Assembly: GCA_910584545.1 (NCBI GenBank)
Contig: CAJUBC010000014.1
Location: 1 to 41,449, forward strand
Origin: an uncultured Muribaculaceae bacterium
GTDB taxonomy: Bacteria; Bacteroidota; Bacteroidia; Bacteroidales; Muribaculaceae
Direction of reading: 5' to 3'
DNA length: 41,449 bases
The position numbers were made by a program, and so were the translations under genes. The notes under the pieces are model-generated. The model ran no database searches. It saw nothing but the letters and a program-made list of their open reading frames with translations, and was not told the DNA's origin. This document shows positions 32,330-39,622 of the stretch, piece by piece; within the stretch, counting starts at the first letter, position 1, and each line of letters opens with the position of its first letter.

Positions 32330-33141
32330 TTCTGCAGGGTGTTATAGATCTTGTCGTAGTCGTCAGCATGGTCAGATTCGCCGTCGAGAGTCACGACTTC
32401 CACTCCGTTGAATTCGGCGAATTCCTTGAGGGCCGGATCAGGCTCCACGCCGTGGAACACGACCACATCCGAATAGAGGATGCCGATCTTGTGCGCAAGC
32501 AGCGCATCCGGCTCGAGGTCCTTCAGTTTCTTGAAGTCAATCTGCTTCAGGCCGTCGGCCTTGAGCTTTGCGAAAATCTCAGGATTGAAATCCCGAGGTC
32601 CTTCTCCGGGGAAAATGGTATAGACGATTTTGGCCTTGCGGAAAGCCGGGGAATCACTGTTGATACGGCGCAGGTAGAGAGGCACGAGGGCGCACATCCA
32701 GCCCGAGACGTGCACTAAATCGGGGTCCCACTGCAGCTTTCTCGCTGTATCCATGGTACCTCGGGCAAAGAAAATAAGACGCTCGTCGTTGTCGGGGCGG
32801 TTCGGGCCGAACGCGTCGGCATCGGTGTCGAGTTTCTGGAAATAATCGTCGTTGTCGATGAAATAGACCTGTATTCTGGAGGGTTGCATCGAGGCGACCT
32901 TCACCACCAGGGGATGGTCGTTGTCGCTGATGGTAATGCCGATGCCGCTGAGTCGGATCACCTCATGAAGCTGATTGCGGCGCTCGTTGATGTCTCCGAA
33001 ATCAGGCATGAATGTTCTCACCTCGTACTTCTTCTGCTGCATGGCCTGCGGGAGGCTACGGCCGATTTTAGCGTTGTCGGTAGCCGTAAGATACGGCGCA
33101 ATCTCCTGAGAGACGTAAATGATCTTCTTCTTATCTGCCAT
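32326..33141 (-). CDS. Glycogen-synthase-like GT5 N-terminal domain protein
   Basis: A 271-residue protein resembling only the N-terminal half of glycogen/starch synthase (GT5): KIIYVSQEIAPYLTATDNAKIGRSLPQAM and EVRTFMPDFGDINERRNQLHEVI match its first strands, then PSRIQVYFIDNDDYF and PDLVHVSGWMCALVPLYL. The ADP-glucose-binding KxGGL loop is replaced by TATDNAKIG, and the entire C-terminal GT-B domain (about 200 residues) is absent. So it is probably not a working synthase. I start at the ATG at 33141. The same short form next to panC and DUF4270 is, as I recall, typical of Bacteroides. First gene of a three-gene operon. Confidence 0.8.
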   Translation of the reverse strand: MADKKKIIYVSQEIAPYLTATDNAKIGRSLPQAMQQKKYEVRTFMPDFGDINERRNQLHEVIRLSGIGITISDNDHPLVVKVASMQPSRIQVYFIDNDDYFQKLDTDADAFGPNRPDNDERLIFFARGTMDTARKLQWDPDLVHVSGWMCALVPLYLRRINSDSPAFRKAKIVYTIFPGEGPRDFNPEIFAKLKADGLKQIDFKKLKDLEPDALLAHKIGILYSDVVVFHGVEPDPALKEFAEFNGVEVVTLDGESDHADDYDKIYNTLQK

Positions 33142-33150
33142 TCGTGCGTG

Positions 33151-33186
33151 TGAAATGCATCCGGCGCATTTCAATTTGCAAAATTA
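33151..33186 (-). promoter_or_regulatory. Promoter element and leader hairpin of the GT5-like operon
   Basis: On the minus strand TAATTTTG (33179-33186) is a -7 match without a clear -33. Just below it, the arms TGAAATGC (33151-33158) and GCATTTCA (33166-33173) form an 8-bp hairpin ending 10 bp before the ATG at 33141, a candidate for control of translation. Confidence 0.5.
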
Positions 33187-33194
33187 CAAAAAAA

Positions 33195-33226
33195 TTTCCA
33201 TAATTCGCGATTTTTAAGTAATTTTG
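33195..33226 (+). promoter_or_regulatory. Promoter of the panC-panD unit
   Basis: TTTC (33195-33198, one base off consensus), a 20-bp spacer and TAATTTTG (33219-33226). The start point would be near 33233, with a GC-rich leader of about 90 nt that can pair GGGCGG with CCGCCC near its ends. It is divergent to the GT5-like operon. Confidence 0.6.
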
Positions 33227-33321
33227 TGCCCACATATCGGGGCGGTTGGACCCGTTATGGCGCGGCGCATGCTGCGGCATACGGCATGTCTGTCCGCCCG
33301 CAAATTCAATATCAGTCACTT

Positions 33322-34185
33322 ATGTTAATCATAAGAAGCACTTCCGAATTGGAAGAATTCGTTTCGCACGCCAGGCGCAACGGTCAGTCTGTCGGCCTGG
33401 TTCCGACCATGGGTGCGCTCCATGCAGGGCACCTTTCACTTGTGGAAAGAGCTGTCGGCGAAAACGACATCACGGTAGTCAGTCTGTTTGTCAATCCCAC
33501 CCAGTTCAACAATCCGACGGACCTTGCCACCTATCCGCGCGACGAGGAGTCAGACCTGCGTCTTCTGTCCGGAGCCGGCGTGACGGTGGCGTTCGCCCCC
33601 GGCGTGGAAGACATCTATCCGGGCGGCGTGGAGAACCGCGTCCGCAAGGAATACGACCTCGGCTCTGTCGCCGAGGTGATGGAAGGGAAGTTCCGCCCCG
33701 GACATTTCCAGGGCGTGGCCGAGGTGGTGTCGCGTCTTTTCAGGCTCGTACGGCCCGACCGCGCATACTTCGGAGAGAAGGATTTCCAGCAGATAGCGGT
33801 GATCCGCCGCATGACGGAGACCGAGGGCATCGATGTCGACATCGTGGCCTGCCCCATAAAGCGTGCCGATGACGGACTGGCCCTTTCGAGCCGCAACGCG
33901 CTCCTCACGCCGGAACAGAGGGCGATAGCGCCGGAGATTCACCGCGCACTCGAGCAGAGCGTGGAGTATGCGCGTTCGCATTCCGTGAGGGCTACCCACG
34001 ACACGGTTGTCGAGCAGATCGAAGGCGTACCCGGACTTCGTGTGGAATACTTCGAGATAGTCGACGGCCGCACGCTGCTTCCGGTGGATGAATGGAAGGA
34101 ATCGCCATGGATTGTGGGATGCATCACCGTTTATTGCGGTGAAATCAGGCTGATTGACAACATTGCTTATAAGAAAAATTTCTGA
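33322..34185 (+). CDS. panC: Pantothenate synthetase (pantoate-beta-alanine ligase)
   Basis: PanC joins pantoate and beta-alanine using ATP to make pantothenate. The 287-residue protein shows the HIGH-like PTMGALHAGHLSL (H34, H37), SLFVNPTQFN, FAPGVEDIYPGG, GHFQGVAEVVSRLF, FGEKDFQQIAVIRRM and LSSRNALL (KMSKS-like, about 190). I choose the ATG at 33322, which gives the family start; the frame to 33226 runs into the promoter. panD follows after 5 bp. Together with coaX at 4.0-4.8 kb it supplies CoA precursors. Confidence 0.97.
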   Translation: MLIIRSTSELEEFVSHARRNGQSVGLVPTMGALHAGHLSLVERAVGENDITVVSLFVNPTQFNNPTDLATYPRDEESDLRLLSGAGVTVAFAPGVEDIYPGGVENRVRKEYDLGSVAEVMEGKFRPGHFQGVAEVVSRLFRLVRPDRAYFGEKDFQQIAVIRRMTETEGIDVDIVACPIKRADDGLALSSRNALLTPEQRAIAPEIHRALEQSVEYARSHSVRATHDTVVEQIEGVPGLRVEYFEIVDGRTLLPVDEWKESPWIVGCITVYCGEIRLIDNIAYKKNF

Positions 34186-34190
34186 CATCC

Positions 34191-34544
34191 ATGCTTATAG
34201 AAATGCTCAAGTCGAAGATTCACCGTGTCAGCGTGACGGCGGCGGATCTCAACTATGTGGGAAGCATCACGATTGACTCTCTCCTGCTCAAGGCAGCGGG
34301 CATTCTGCCGGGCGAACGCGTCTTCATCGTCAACAACAACAACGGCGAGCGCTTCGACACCTACGTGATAGAGGGAGAGGCCGGCTCAGGCACCATCTGC
34401 CTCAACGGGGCGGCCGCCCGCAAGGCACAGCCCGGCGACATCGTGATCATTATGGCTTACGCCAGAATGACTCCCGAGGAAGCAGAGTCCTGGAAACCGA
34501 AGGTGGTTTTCCCTGACTCACGGACCAACCTCCTCGGCAGCTGA
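34191..34544 (+). CDS. panD: Aspartate 1-decarboxylase
   Basis: PanD makes beta-alanine from aspartate with a self-made pyruvoyl cofactor. The 117-residue pro-enzyme keeps the cleavage site Gly24-Ser25 (YVGSIT), K9 (SKIHRVSVT), and the R/Y site in VNNNNGERFDTYVIEGE. Length is normal. It directly follows panC and shares its transcript. Ends before a hairpin (34572-34593). Confidence 0.97.
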   Translation: MLIEMLKSKIHRVSVTAADLNYVGSITIDSLLLKAAGILPGERVFIVNNNNGERFDTYVIEGEAGSGTICLNGAAARKAQPGDIVIIMAYARMTPEEAESWKPKVVFPDSRTNLLGS

Positions 34545-34571
34545 TTGAAACAAACCGCTGACATAAATCTA

Positions 34572-34593
34572 CGGCCTCCCACGCGGGAGGCCG
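34572..34593 (+). terminator. Hairpin between panD and ffh, probably a weak terminator
   Basis: The 9-bp arms CGGCCTCCC (34572-34580) and GGGAGGCCG (34585-34593) enclose the loop ACGC, but the tail is CAAACAC, with no T run. It could be a weak terminator or an mRNA-stability hairpin; ffh starts 15 bp further on. Confidence 0.55.
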
Positions 34594-34608
34594 CAAACAC
34601 TCTTAAAA

Positions 34609-35946
34609 ATGTTCAACAATCTCTCGGAGCGTCTCGAACGCTCGTTCAAAATATTGAAGGGTGAAGGCCGGATCACTGAGATCAATATCGCCGAGACCCT
34701 GAAGGATGTGCGTCGCGCGCTGCTTGACGCCGATGTCAACTATAAGGTAGCCAAGACGTTCACCGACACTGTGAAGCAGAAAGCCCTGGGACAGAATGTG
34801 ATCAACGCTCTGAAGCCTAAGGAACTGATGGTGAAGATCGTCCACGACGAGCTCGCCGCGCTCATGGGCGGCGATGAAGCGCCGCTCAACACCGACGGCA
34901 ACCCGGCCGTGATCCTGATGTCGGGTCTGCAGGGTGCGGGTAAGACCACTTTCGCCGGCAAGCTCGCCAAGAAGCTGCGTTCCACGCGCGGCAAGCGTCC
35001 CCTGCTTGTCGGAGCCGACGTCTACCGTCCCGCCGCCCGCGAACAGCTCCGGGTGATTGCCTCCGGAATCGATGTCCCCGTCTACACCGAGGAGGACAGC
35101 AAGGACCCCGTGCGGATCGCGCTCAACGCTATCGAGCACGCCCGCGCCGAGCGTCTCGACCTGGTGATTGTCGATACTGCCGGCCGCCTCGCCGTCGACG
35201 AGGAGATGATGGATGAGATCGAGCGCATCAAGAACGCCGTGCATCCGCAGGAGACCCTCTTCGTGGTCGACTCCATGACCGGTCAGGACGCAGTCAATAC
35301 AGCCAAGGCATTCAACGACCGCATCGACTTCGACGGCGTCGTGCTCACCAAGCTCGACGGCGATACCCGAGGCGGTGCCGCGCTCTCCATCCGCGCCGTG
35401 GTCTCGAAACCGATCAAGTATGTCGGTACCGGAGAGAAGATGGAGGATATCCAGGAGTTCAACCCCGAGGGAATGGCCAACCGTATCCTCGGCATGGGCG
35501 ACATCGTGGAGCTCGCCAAGCGCGCGCAGGAGGTCTATGACCTCAAGGAGGCCGAGCGGCTCCAGGAGAAACTGAAGAAGAATAAGTTCGACTTCGACGA
35601 CTTCCTCCGCCAGATCCAGCAGATCAAGAAGATGGGCGACATCAAGGACCTCGCCGCCATGATTCCCGGAGTAGGAAAGGCCATCAAGGATGTCGACATC
35701 GACAACAACGCCTTCAAGGGCATCGAGGCCATCATCAACTCCATGACCCCCTACGAGCGCCAGAATCCGGAGATTATCAAGGGATCGCGCCGCCAGCGCA
35801 TCGCCAAGGGCTCGGGAACCACTCTTCAGGAAGTGAACCGCCTCCTCAAGCAGTTCGAGGAGACCCGCAAGATGATGCACATGGCCACCAGCATGAAGAA
35901 TCCGATGAAGATGATGCGTCAGATGAAAGGAGGTAGGAGAAGATGA
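34609..35946 (+). CDS. ffh: Signal recognition particle protein Ffh (SRP54)
   Basis: Ffh binds signal sequences as they leave the ribosome and, with 4.5S RNA and FtsY, delivers ribosomes to SecYEG. The 445-residue protein has N (1-85), G and M domains: P-loop GLQGAGKTTFAGKLAKKL (about 105-122), DTAGRLAVDEEMM (about 189), TKLDGDTRGGAALS (about 247), GTGEKMEDIQEF, then a Met-rich M domain (FDDFLRQIQQIKKMGDIKDLAAMIPGVGK; MHMATSMKNPMKMMRQMKGGRRR). Its stop overlaps the next start as ATGA. The long reverse-strand frame opposite it is a shadow of its codon bias. Confidence 0.98.
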   Translation: MFNNLSERLERSFKILKGEGRITEINIAETLKDVRRALLDADVNYKVAKTFTDTVKQKALGQNVINALKPKELMVKIVHDELAALMGGDEAPLNTDGNPAVILMSGLQGAGKTTFAGKLAKKLRSTRGKRPLLVGADVYRPAAREQLRVIASGIDVPVYTEEDSKDPVRIALNAIEHARAERLDLVIVDTAGRLAVDEEMMDEIERIKNAVHPQETLFVVDSMTGQDAVNTAKAFNDRIDFDGVVLTKLDGDTRGGAALSIRAVVSKPIKYVGTGEKMEDIQEFNPEGMANRILGMGDIVELAKRAQEVYDLKEAERLQEKLKKNKFDFDDFLRQIQQIKKMGDIKDLAAMIPGVGKAIKDVDIDNNAFKGIEAIINSMTPYERQNPEIIKGSRRQRIAKGSGTTLQEVNRLLKQFEETRKMMHMATSMKNPMKMMRQMKGGRRR

Positions 35947-37571
35947 TACAGGTCAACAATCTCGGCATGCAGTTCGGCAAGCGCGTGCTCTTCCAGGACG
36001 TGAACCTCACGTTCAACCGTGGCAACTGCTACGGCGTGATCGGAGCCAACGGCGCCGGGAAGTCCACGCTGATGAAGATTCTCTCCGGGCAGCTCCAGCC
36101 TACCCATGGCACCGTGACTTTCGGCCCCGGGGAGCGTCTGTCGGTGTTGAGCCAGGACCACTTCGAGTTTGACGACTGCACGGTGATCGAGACCGTGCTC
36201 CGCGGCCACACCGTGCTGTGGAACATCATGCAGGAGAAGGACGCCATCTACGCCAAGCCCGATTTCTCCGACGAGGACGGCATTAAGGCCGCCGAACTCG
36301 AGGAGAAATTCGCCGAACTCGAGGGATGGAACGCCGAGAGCGACGCCGCCGCACTGCTCAGCGGTCTCGGCATCAAGGAGGACCGCCACTACATGCTCAT
36401 GCGCGACATGAGCGCCAACGAGAAAGTACGCGTGCTTCTTGCCAAGGCTCTCTTCGGAAACCCCGACAACCTTCTGCTCGACGAGCCCACCAACGACCTT
36501 GACCTCGAGACCGTGGCCTGGCTCGAGAACTACCTCGCAAACTTCGAGAACACCGTCCTCGTGGTGAGCCACGACCGACATTTTCTCAACGCCGTGTCGA
36601 CCCATACGCTCGACATCGACTACAACAAGATATCGCTCTTCGCCGGAAACTACGACTTCTGGTACCAGAGCTCGCAGCTTGCGTTGCGCCAGCAGCAGGC
36701 TGCCAACAAGAAAGCTGAGGAGAAACGTAAGGAACTCCTCGAGTTTATCCAGCGCTTCTCGGCCAACGTTGCCAAGAGCAAGCAGACCACAAGCCGCAAG
36801 AAGATGCTCGAGAAGCTGAACGTGGAGGAGATCCAGCCTTCATCGCGCCGCTATCCCGGCATCATCTTCACCCCCAATCGCGAGGTGGGCAACAAGATTT
36901 TAGAGGTGAAGGGCCTCAAGGCGTCGGTCGACGGCGAGACTCTCTTCTCCGATGTCAATTTCCAGATAGAGAAGGGTGACAAGGTGGCCTTCCTGAGCCG
37001 CGATCCGCGTGCCATGACCGCCCTCTTCGAGATCATCATGGGACGCCGCAAACCAGACGCGGGAGAATTCGACTGGGGCCAGACCATCACCACCGCTTAT
37101 CTGCCGCTCGATAATTCGGAGTTCTTCGAGACAGACCTCAACCTCGTGGACTGGCTCTGCCAGTGGAGCAACGATTCATCGGAGATCTACCTCAAGGGAT
37201 TCCTCGGCAAGATGCTCTTCAGCGGCGAGGAGGTGCTCAAAAAGGCTTCGGTGCTGTCGGGAGGCGAGAAGATACGCTGCATGATAGCGCGCATGATGCT
37301 CGCCGACGCCAACACCATGGTGCTCGACTCCCCCACCAACCACCTCGACCTTGAGTCGATCCAGGCGTTCAACAACACGCTTCAGAACTTCAAGGGCGTG
37401 ATCATGATGTCGAGCCATGACCATGAGTTCATCCAGACGGTATGCAACCGCATCATCGAGCTCACTCCCAACGGCATCATCGACAAGATGATGGATTATG
37501 ACGATTATATCGACGACGAGCGTGTGGCCGCGGCCCGCGAGCGTCTTTACCCGAAACAAAACGCTGTATAA
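35943..37571 (+). CDS. ABC-F family ATPase (YkpA/YbiT-like)
   Basis: A 542-residue soluble twin-ATPase of the ABC-F family, which act on ribosomes (translation factors, some giving antibiotic protection). NBD1 has Walker A GANGAGKST (34-42), a weak signature (DMSANEKVRVLLAKALF) and Walker B LLLDEPTNDLDL with the catalytic Glu (about 181). The inter-domain linker is helical and basic (KSKQTTSRKKMLEKL). NBD2 looks degenerate: its Walker A position reads LSRDPRAMTALFE without the GKS/T, and Walker B reads VLDSPTNHLDL, with Ser where Glu is usual, although the LSGGEKIRCMIA signature and SSHDHEF switch remain. NBD2 degeneracy is partly a subfamily trait. Coupled to ffh by ATGA overlap. Confidence 0.9.
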   Translation: MIQVNNLGMQFGKRVLFQDVNLTFNRGNCYGVIGANGAGKSTLMKILSGQLQPTHGTVTFGPGERLSVLSQDHFEFDDCTVIETVLRGHTVLWNIMQEKDAIYAKPDFSDEDGIKAAELEEKFAELEGWNAESDAAALLSGLGIKEDRHYMLMRDMSANEKVRVLLAKALFGNPDNLLLDEPTNDLDLETVAWLENYLANFENTVLVVSHDRHFLNAVSTHTLDIDYNKISLFAGNYDFWYQSSQLALRQQQAANKKAEEKRKELLEFIQRFSANVAKSKQTTSRKKMLEKLNVEEIQPSSRRYPGIIFTPNREVGNKILEVKGLKASVDGETLFSDVNFQIEKGDKVAFLSRDPRAMTALFEIIMGRRKPDAGEFDWGQTITTAYLPLDNSEFFETDLNLVDWLCQWSNDSSEIYLKGFLGKMLFSGEEVLKKASVLSGGEKIRCMIARMMLADANTMVLDSPTNHLDLESIQAFNNTLQNFKGVIMMSSHDHEFIQTVCNRIIELTPNGIIDKMMDYDDYIDDERVAAARERLYPKQNAV

Positions 37572-37572
37572 A

Positions 37573-37866
37573 ATGGTTAAACATATAGTGGTCTTCAAAT
37601 TGAAAGGCGACGCCGCCGTGCGTCTTGACTATGCCCGCAGATTTGCAGACGCGCTCCGCGCCCTTCCCGCACAGATTCCCGTGCTTGAGTCGATTGAAGT
37701 GGGCATCAACGAGAACCCTGCTGAAGACTGGGATCTCGTGCTCACCGCAGTGGTTCCGACCATGGCTGATGTCGCCCTATATGCCGGACATCCGGCCCAC
37801 GTGGCGGCCGCCTCGATCATCAAGGATGTGAAGGAATCGAGGGCATGCGTGGATTACGTTTTATAA
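37573..37866 (+). CDS. Dabb (stress-responsive A/B barrel) domain protein
   Basis: A 97-residue protein of the Dabb family (ferredoxin-like dimeric alpha/beta barrel), found in stress-induced and small-molecule enzymes. The diagnostic start is MVKHIVVFKLKGDA; the second half has VLTAVVPTMADVALYAGHPAHVAAASIIKDVKESRACVDY, the HPxH-containing family end. The ATG at 37573 follows the ABC-F stop by 1 nt, so it is coupled; the frame from 37498 lies inside that gene. The biochemical role is unknown. Confidence 0.88.
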   Translation: MVKHIVVFKLKGDAAVRLDYARRFADALRALPAQIPVLESIEVGINENPAEDWDLVLTAVVPTMADVALYAGHPAHVAAASIIKDVKESRACVDYVL

Positions 37867-37870
37867 CCGC

Positions 37871-37904
37871 TTTATATGAAACACATCTTTATATGAAACA
37901 CATC
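37871..37904 (+). repeat. 17-bp perfect tandem duplication of a start-codon region
   Basis: TTTATATGAAACACATC occurs at 37871-37887 and again at 37888-37904 without mismatch. Each copy carries an ATG. The first ATG (37876) opens a six-codon ORF (MKHIFI) whose TGA (37894-37896) overlaps the second ATG (37893-37895), the real start of the lipoprotein. Because 17 is not a multiple of 3, the two starts are in different frames. Confidence 0.9.
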
Positions 37905-39167
37905 AGCATTGCAGGTGTCTTTGCGGCGACCCTCTGTCTCTTCGCCGCTTGCGACAAGGAGAAGGATTACGACGCTCCGCTCGAAGGAAAGACTTATACC
38001 GGATTCACCGAACTCTCGATGACCTATAACGAGAGCCCGATGTCGGGGAAAAGCGTCACGTTCACCCCTCCGTCGGGTGCTCCGGCCACGTTCAAGGTCG
38101 ACTCCAGGTTTGACCTCTCCCAGCTCTCGGAATCACTGAAAGGGATTCCGCCGATTCAGGCACCGGGCCCGCTTCCCGGCACACCGGAGCTTACCTTCAC
38201 CGCGAATCTCTACACCGCCCCGGACCATTACACATTCTCCGGCTCGGGCGAGACCGAGTACGTGACATATTCCTACGACGGCACAGTCAATAAGGATAAG
38301 ATGTCGCTGAATTTCACCGGTGTGAAACTCAAGGATCTCACGTTCGCCAACAAGGTGTTCGCCCCGGCTCCCGCCGTGAAGAACGCCAACGGCATCGGCT
38401 ATTCGCAGCTGCCGTTCCACATTGTGTGGGAATCGGACGTGCCTGTTCAGATTCCGGGGCTTACCGACGGAGTGGAGGATCTGATGAAACTCTTCGTGAC
38501 CCTCCCGATGATTCCGGCATACAATGGCACCGCCGAGATGTCGCTGGTACAGGTGATAGAGAATGCGATCAAGACCATCGGTCTGCGGGACGACGGCTGC
38601 ATTCCGGTGACTTATCTCCAGACTGCCGACGGATCGGCGCAGTTCACGATGACACCGATGTGTTTCCTCCAGTATGTGCCGACATCGGCCGGTTCGTTGC
38701 GGCTCTTCGTCAACCCCACCGATCTGCTGACACTCGTGTTACTCAACAACACCAACTGCGACCCGAACATTCCGGAGAATCCCTTCGGGGCACATGCGGC
38801 CAAAGCCGCCGCGGATAACACGGACGCGAATGCGCAGCTGAAGGAAATCGCGATGGAGATTGCGGTCTCCAGCCTCGTGAAGCTCGCACCGATGCTCGCC
38901 ACTGGTATACCGGTGACAGTAGCGCCGACAAGCAACGGCGTGGCCATGTACATCGGTTCGGAGGCCATGCTGCCGCTGATGAAGGAGTTGATGACATCCA
39001 TCCTCTCCAACCAGAAGCTCAAGACACTTCTGATGCAGACCATCATGGGCAACCCGCAGCTTGTGCAGATGCTTCCGCAGCTGCAGAAAGTGATGCAGAT
39101 GCTTCCGGAATTCATCGCCGCCTCCACCCGCATCGAACTTGGTCTCAACCTCGTTCCCTACAAATAA
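37893..39167 (+). CDS. Exported lipoprotein of unknown function
   Basis: A 424-residue lipoprotein (signal MKHISIAGVFAATLCLFAAC, cysteine 20). I do not recognise the family with confidence; the N-terminal half (YTGFTELSMTYNESPMSGKSVTF through LTFANKVF) is beta-rich with the feel of a calycin-like barrel seen in other Bacteroidales lipoproteins. The C-terminal half is more helical and ends in Met/Leu/Gln-rich, near-repetitive segments (NPQLVQMLPQLQKVMQMLPEF). I use the ATG at 37893, where the signal peptide begins; the frame opening at 37845 overlaps the Dabb gene. Last gene before the tRNA. Confidence 0.75.
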   Translation: MKHISIAGVFAATLCLFAACDKEKDYDAPLEGKTYTGFTELSMTYNESPMSGKSVTFTPPSGAPATFKVDSRFDLSQLSESLKGIPPIQAPGPLPGTPELTFTANLYTAPDHYTFSGSGETEYVTYSYDGTVNKDKMSLNFTGVKLKDLTFANKVFAPAPAVKNANGIGYSQLPFHIVWESDVPVQIPGLTDGVEDLMKLFVTLPMIPAYNGTAEMSLVQVIENAIKTIGLRDDGCIPVTYLQTADGSAQFTMTPMCFLQYVPTSAGSLRLFVNPTDLLTLVLLNNTNCDPNIPENPFGAHAAKAAADNTDANAQLKEIAMEIAVSSLVKLAPMLATGIPVTVAPTSNGVAMYIGSEAMLPLMKELMTSILSNQKLKTLLMQTIMGNPQLVQMLPQLQKVMQMLPEFIAASTRIELGLNLVPYK

Positions 39168-39255
39168 AGGCGATTCAAGGATTTGCAAAAGGCACTCAAA
39201 GGCTACACAAAGGGCGCACGAAAACGCTCACAAAAAGCTGCGAGGCGGATAAAAT

Positions 39256-39286
39256 TTTGCAGATTGGAAATTTTTAGTTAACTTTG
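39256..39286 (+). promoter_or_regulatory. Promoter of the tRNA-Thr gene
   Basis: TTTG (39256-39259), a 19-bp spacer and TAACTTTG (39279-39286) match the consensus exactly. The start point would be near 39293, about 36 bp before the mature tRNA 5' end. The preceding 90 bp (39168-39255) hold short A-rich near-repeats (CAAAGG-like) and no terminator for the lipoprotein. Confidence 0.82.
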
Positions 39287-39328
39287 TAAGCGCAATCGGT
39301 TCGGGCGCAAGTCCGGCCAATAGCATCA

Positions 39329-39401
39329 GCCGCAATAGCTCAGTTGGTAGAGCATTTCATTCGTAACGAAAAGGTCGTGGGTTCGAGTCCCACTCGCGGC
39401 T
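39329..39401 (+). tRNA. tRNA-Thr, anticodon CGU (reads ACG)
   Basis: A full 73-nt cloverleaf: acceptor GCCGCAA/TCGCGGC, D arm GCTC-AGTTGGTA-GAGC, anticodon loop TTCGTAA with CGT at the anticodon, variable loop AGGTC, T arm GTGGG-TTCGAGT-CCCAC, discriminator T. CCA is not encoded. Two A-C mismatches are visible (A6-C67 in the acceptor and A31-C39 in the anticodon stem). A promoter lies upstream and a strong terminator 9 bp downstream. Confidence 0.93.
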
Positions 39402-39409
39402 CTCGAAAC

Positions 39410-39443
39410 CCCCTTTCAACTCGGTGAGTTGAAAGGGGCTTTT
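39410..39443 (+). terminator. Terminator of the tRNA-Thr gene
   Basis: The 13-bp arms CCCCTTTCAACTC (39410-39422) and GAGTTGAAAGGGG (39426-39438) pair perfectly around the loop GGT and are followed by CTTTTGATTT. Confidence 0.92.
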
Positions 39444-39491
39444 GATTTCCAAGAATCCCAGATATGTGCCGAACTACTCGTTTTTACAATC

Positions 39492-39566
39492 AAAAACGGT
39501 CGGATTATGCCTAATCAACACACATCCGACCGAAATTTCGGTCGGATGTGATAAAAACGGTCGGAT
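39492..39566. repeat. Cluster of four CGGTCGGAT copies around a 30-bp palindrome
   Basis: Positions 39521-39550 form a perfect 30-bp palindrome (half-site CACATCCGACCGAAA). The 9-mer CGGTCGGAT occurs at 39497-39505, 39539-39547 and 39558-39566 on the plus strand and at 39524-39532 inverted. The outer two copies sit in identical 14-mers (AAAAACGGTCGGAT). There is no gene here. It could be a binding-site cluster, a terminator (the hairpin has no clean T run) or the edge of a mobile element. Confidence 0.8.
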
Positions 39567-39622
39567 CCCCCATTTCGAAGATGTCAGTTTTCACTTGCAT
39601 AGCGGAAAAAATCGGAGTGAAC

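Noticed and set aside
34603..35880. A 425-residue reverse-strand open frame opposite ffh
   Set aside because: It mirrors the codon bias of ffh, has low-complexity Leu/Asp/Gly/His composition, and no start context or neighbours.
35943..37571. Antibiotic-resistance ABC-F protein
   Set aside because: The sequence fits the housekeeping YkpA/YbiT-like group, coupled to ffh; no drug-resistance subfamily mark is visible.
39168..39255. A tandem repeat of CAAAGG-like units before the tRNA promoter
   Set aside because: The units are too degenerate and irregular to support; probably simple A/G-rich sequence.
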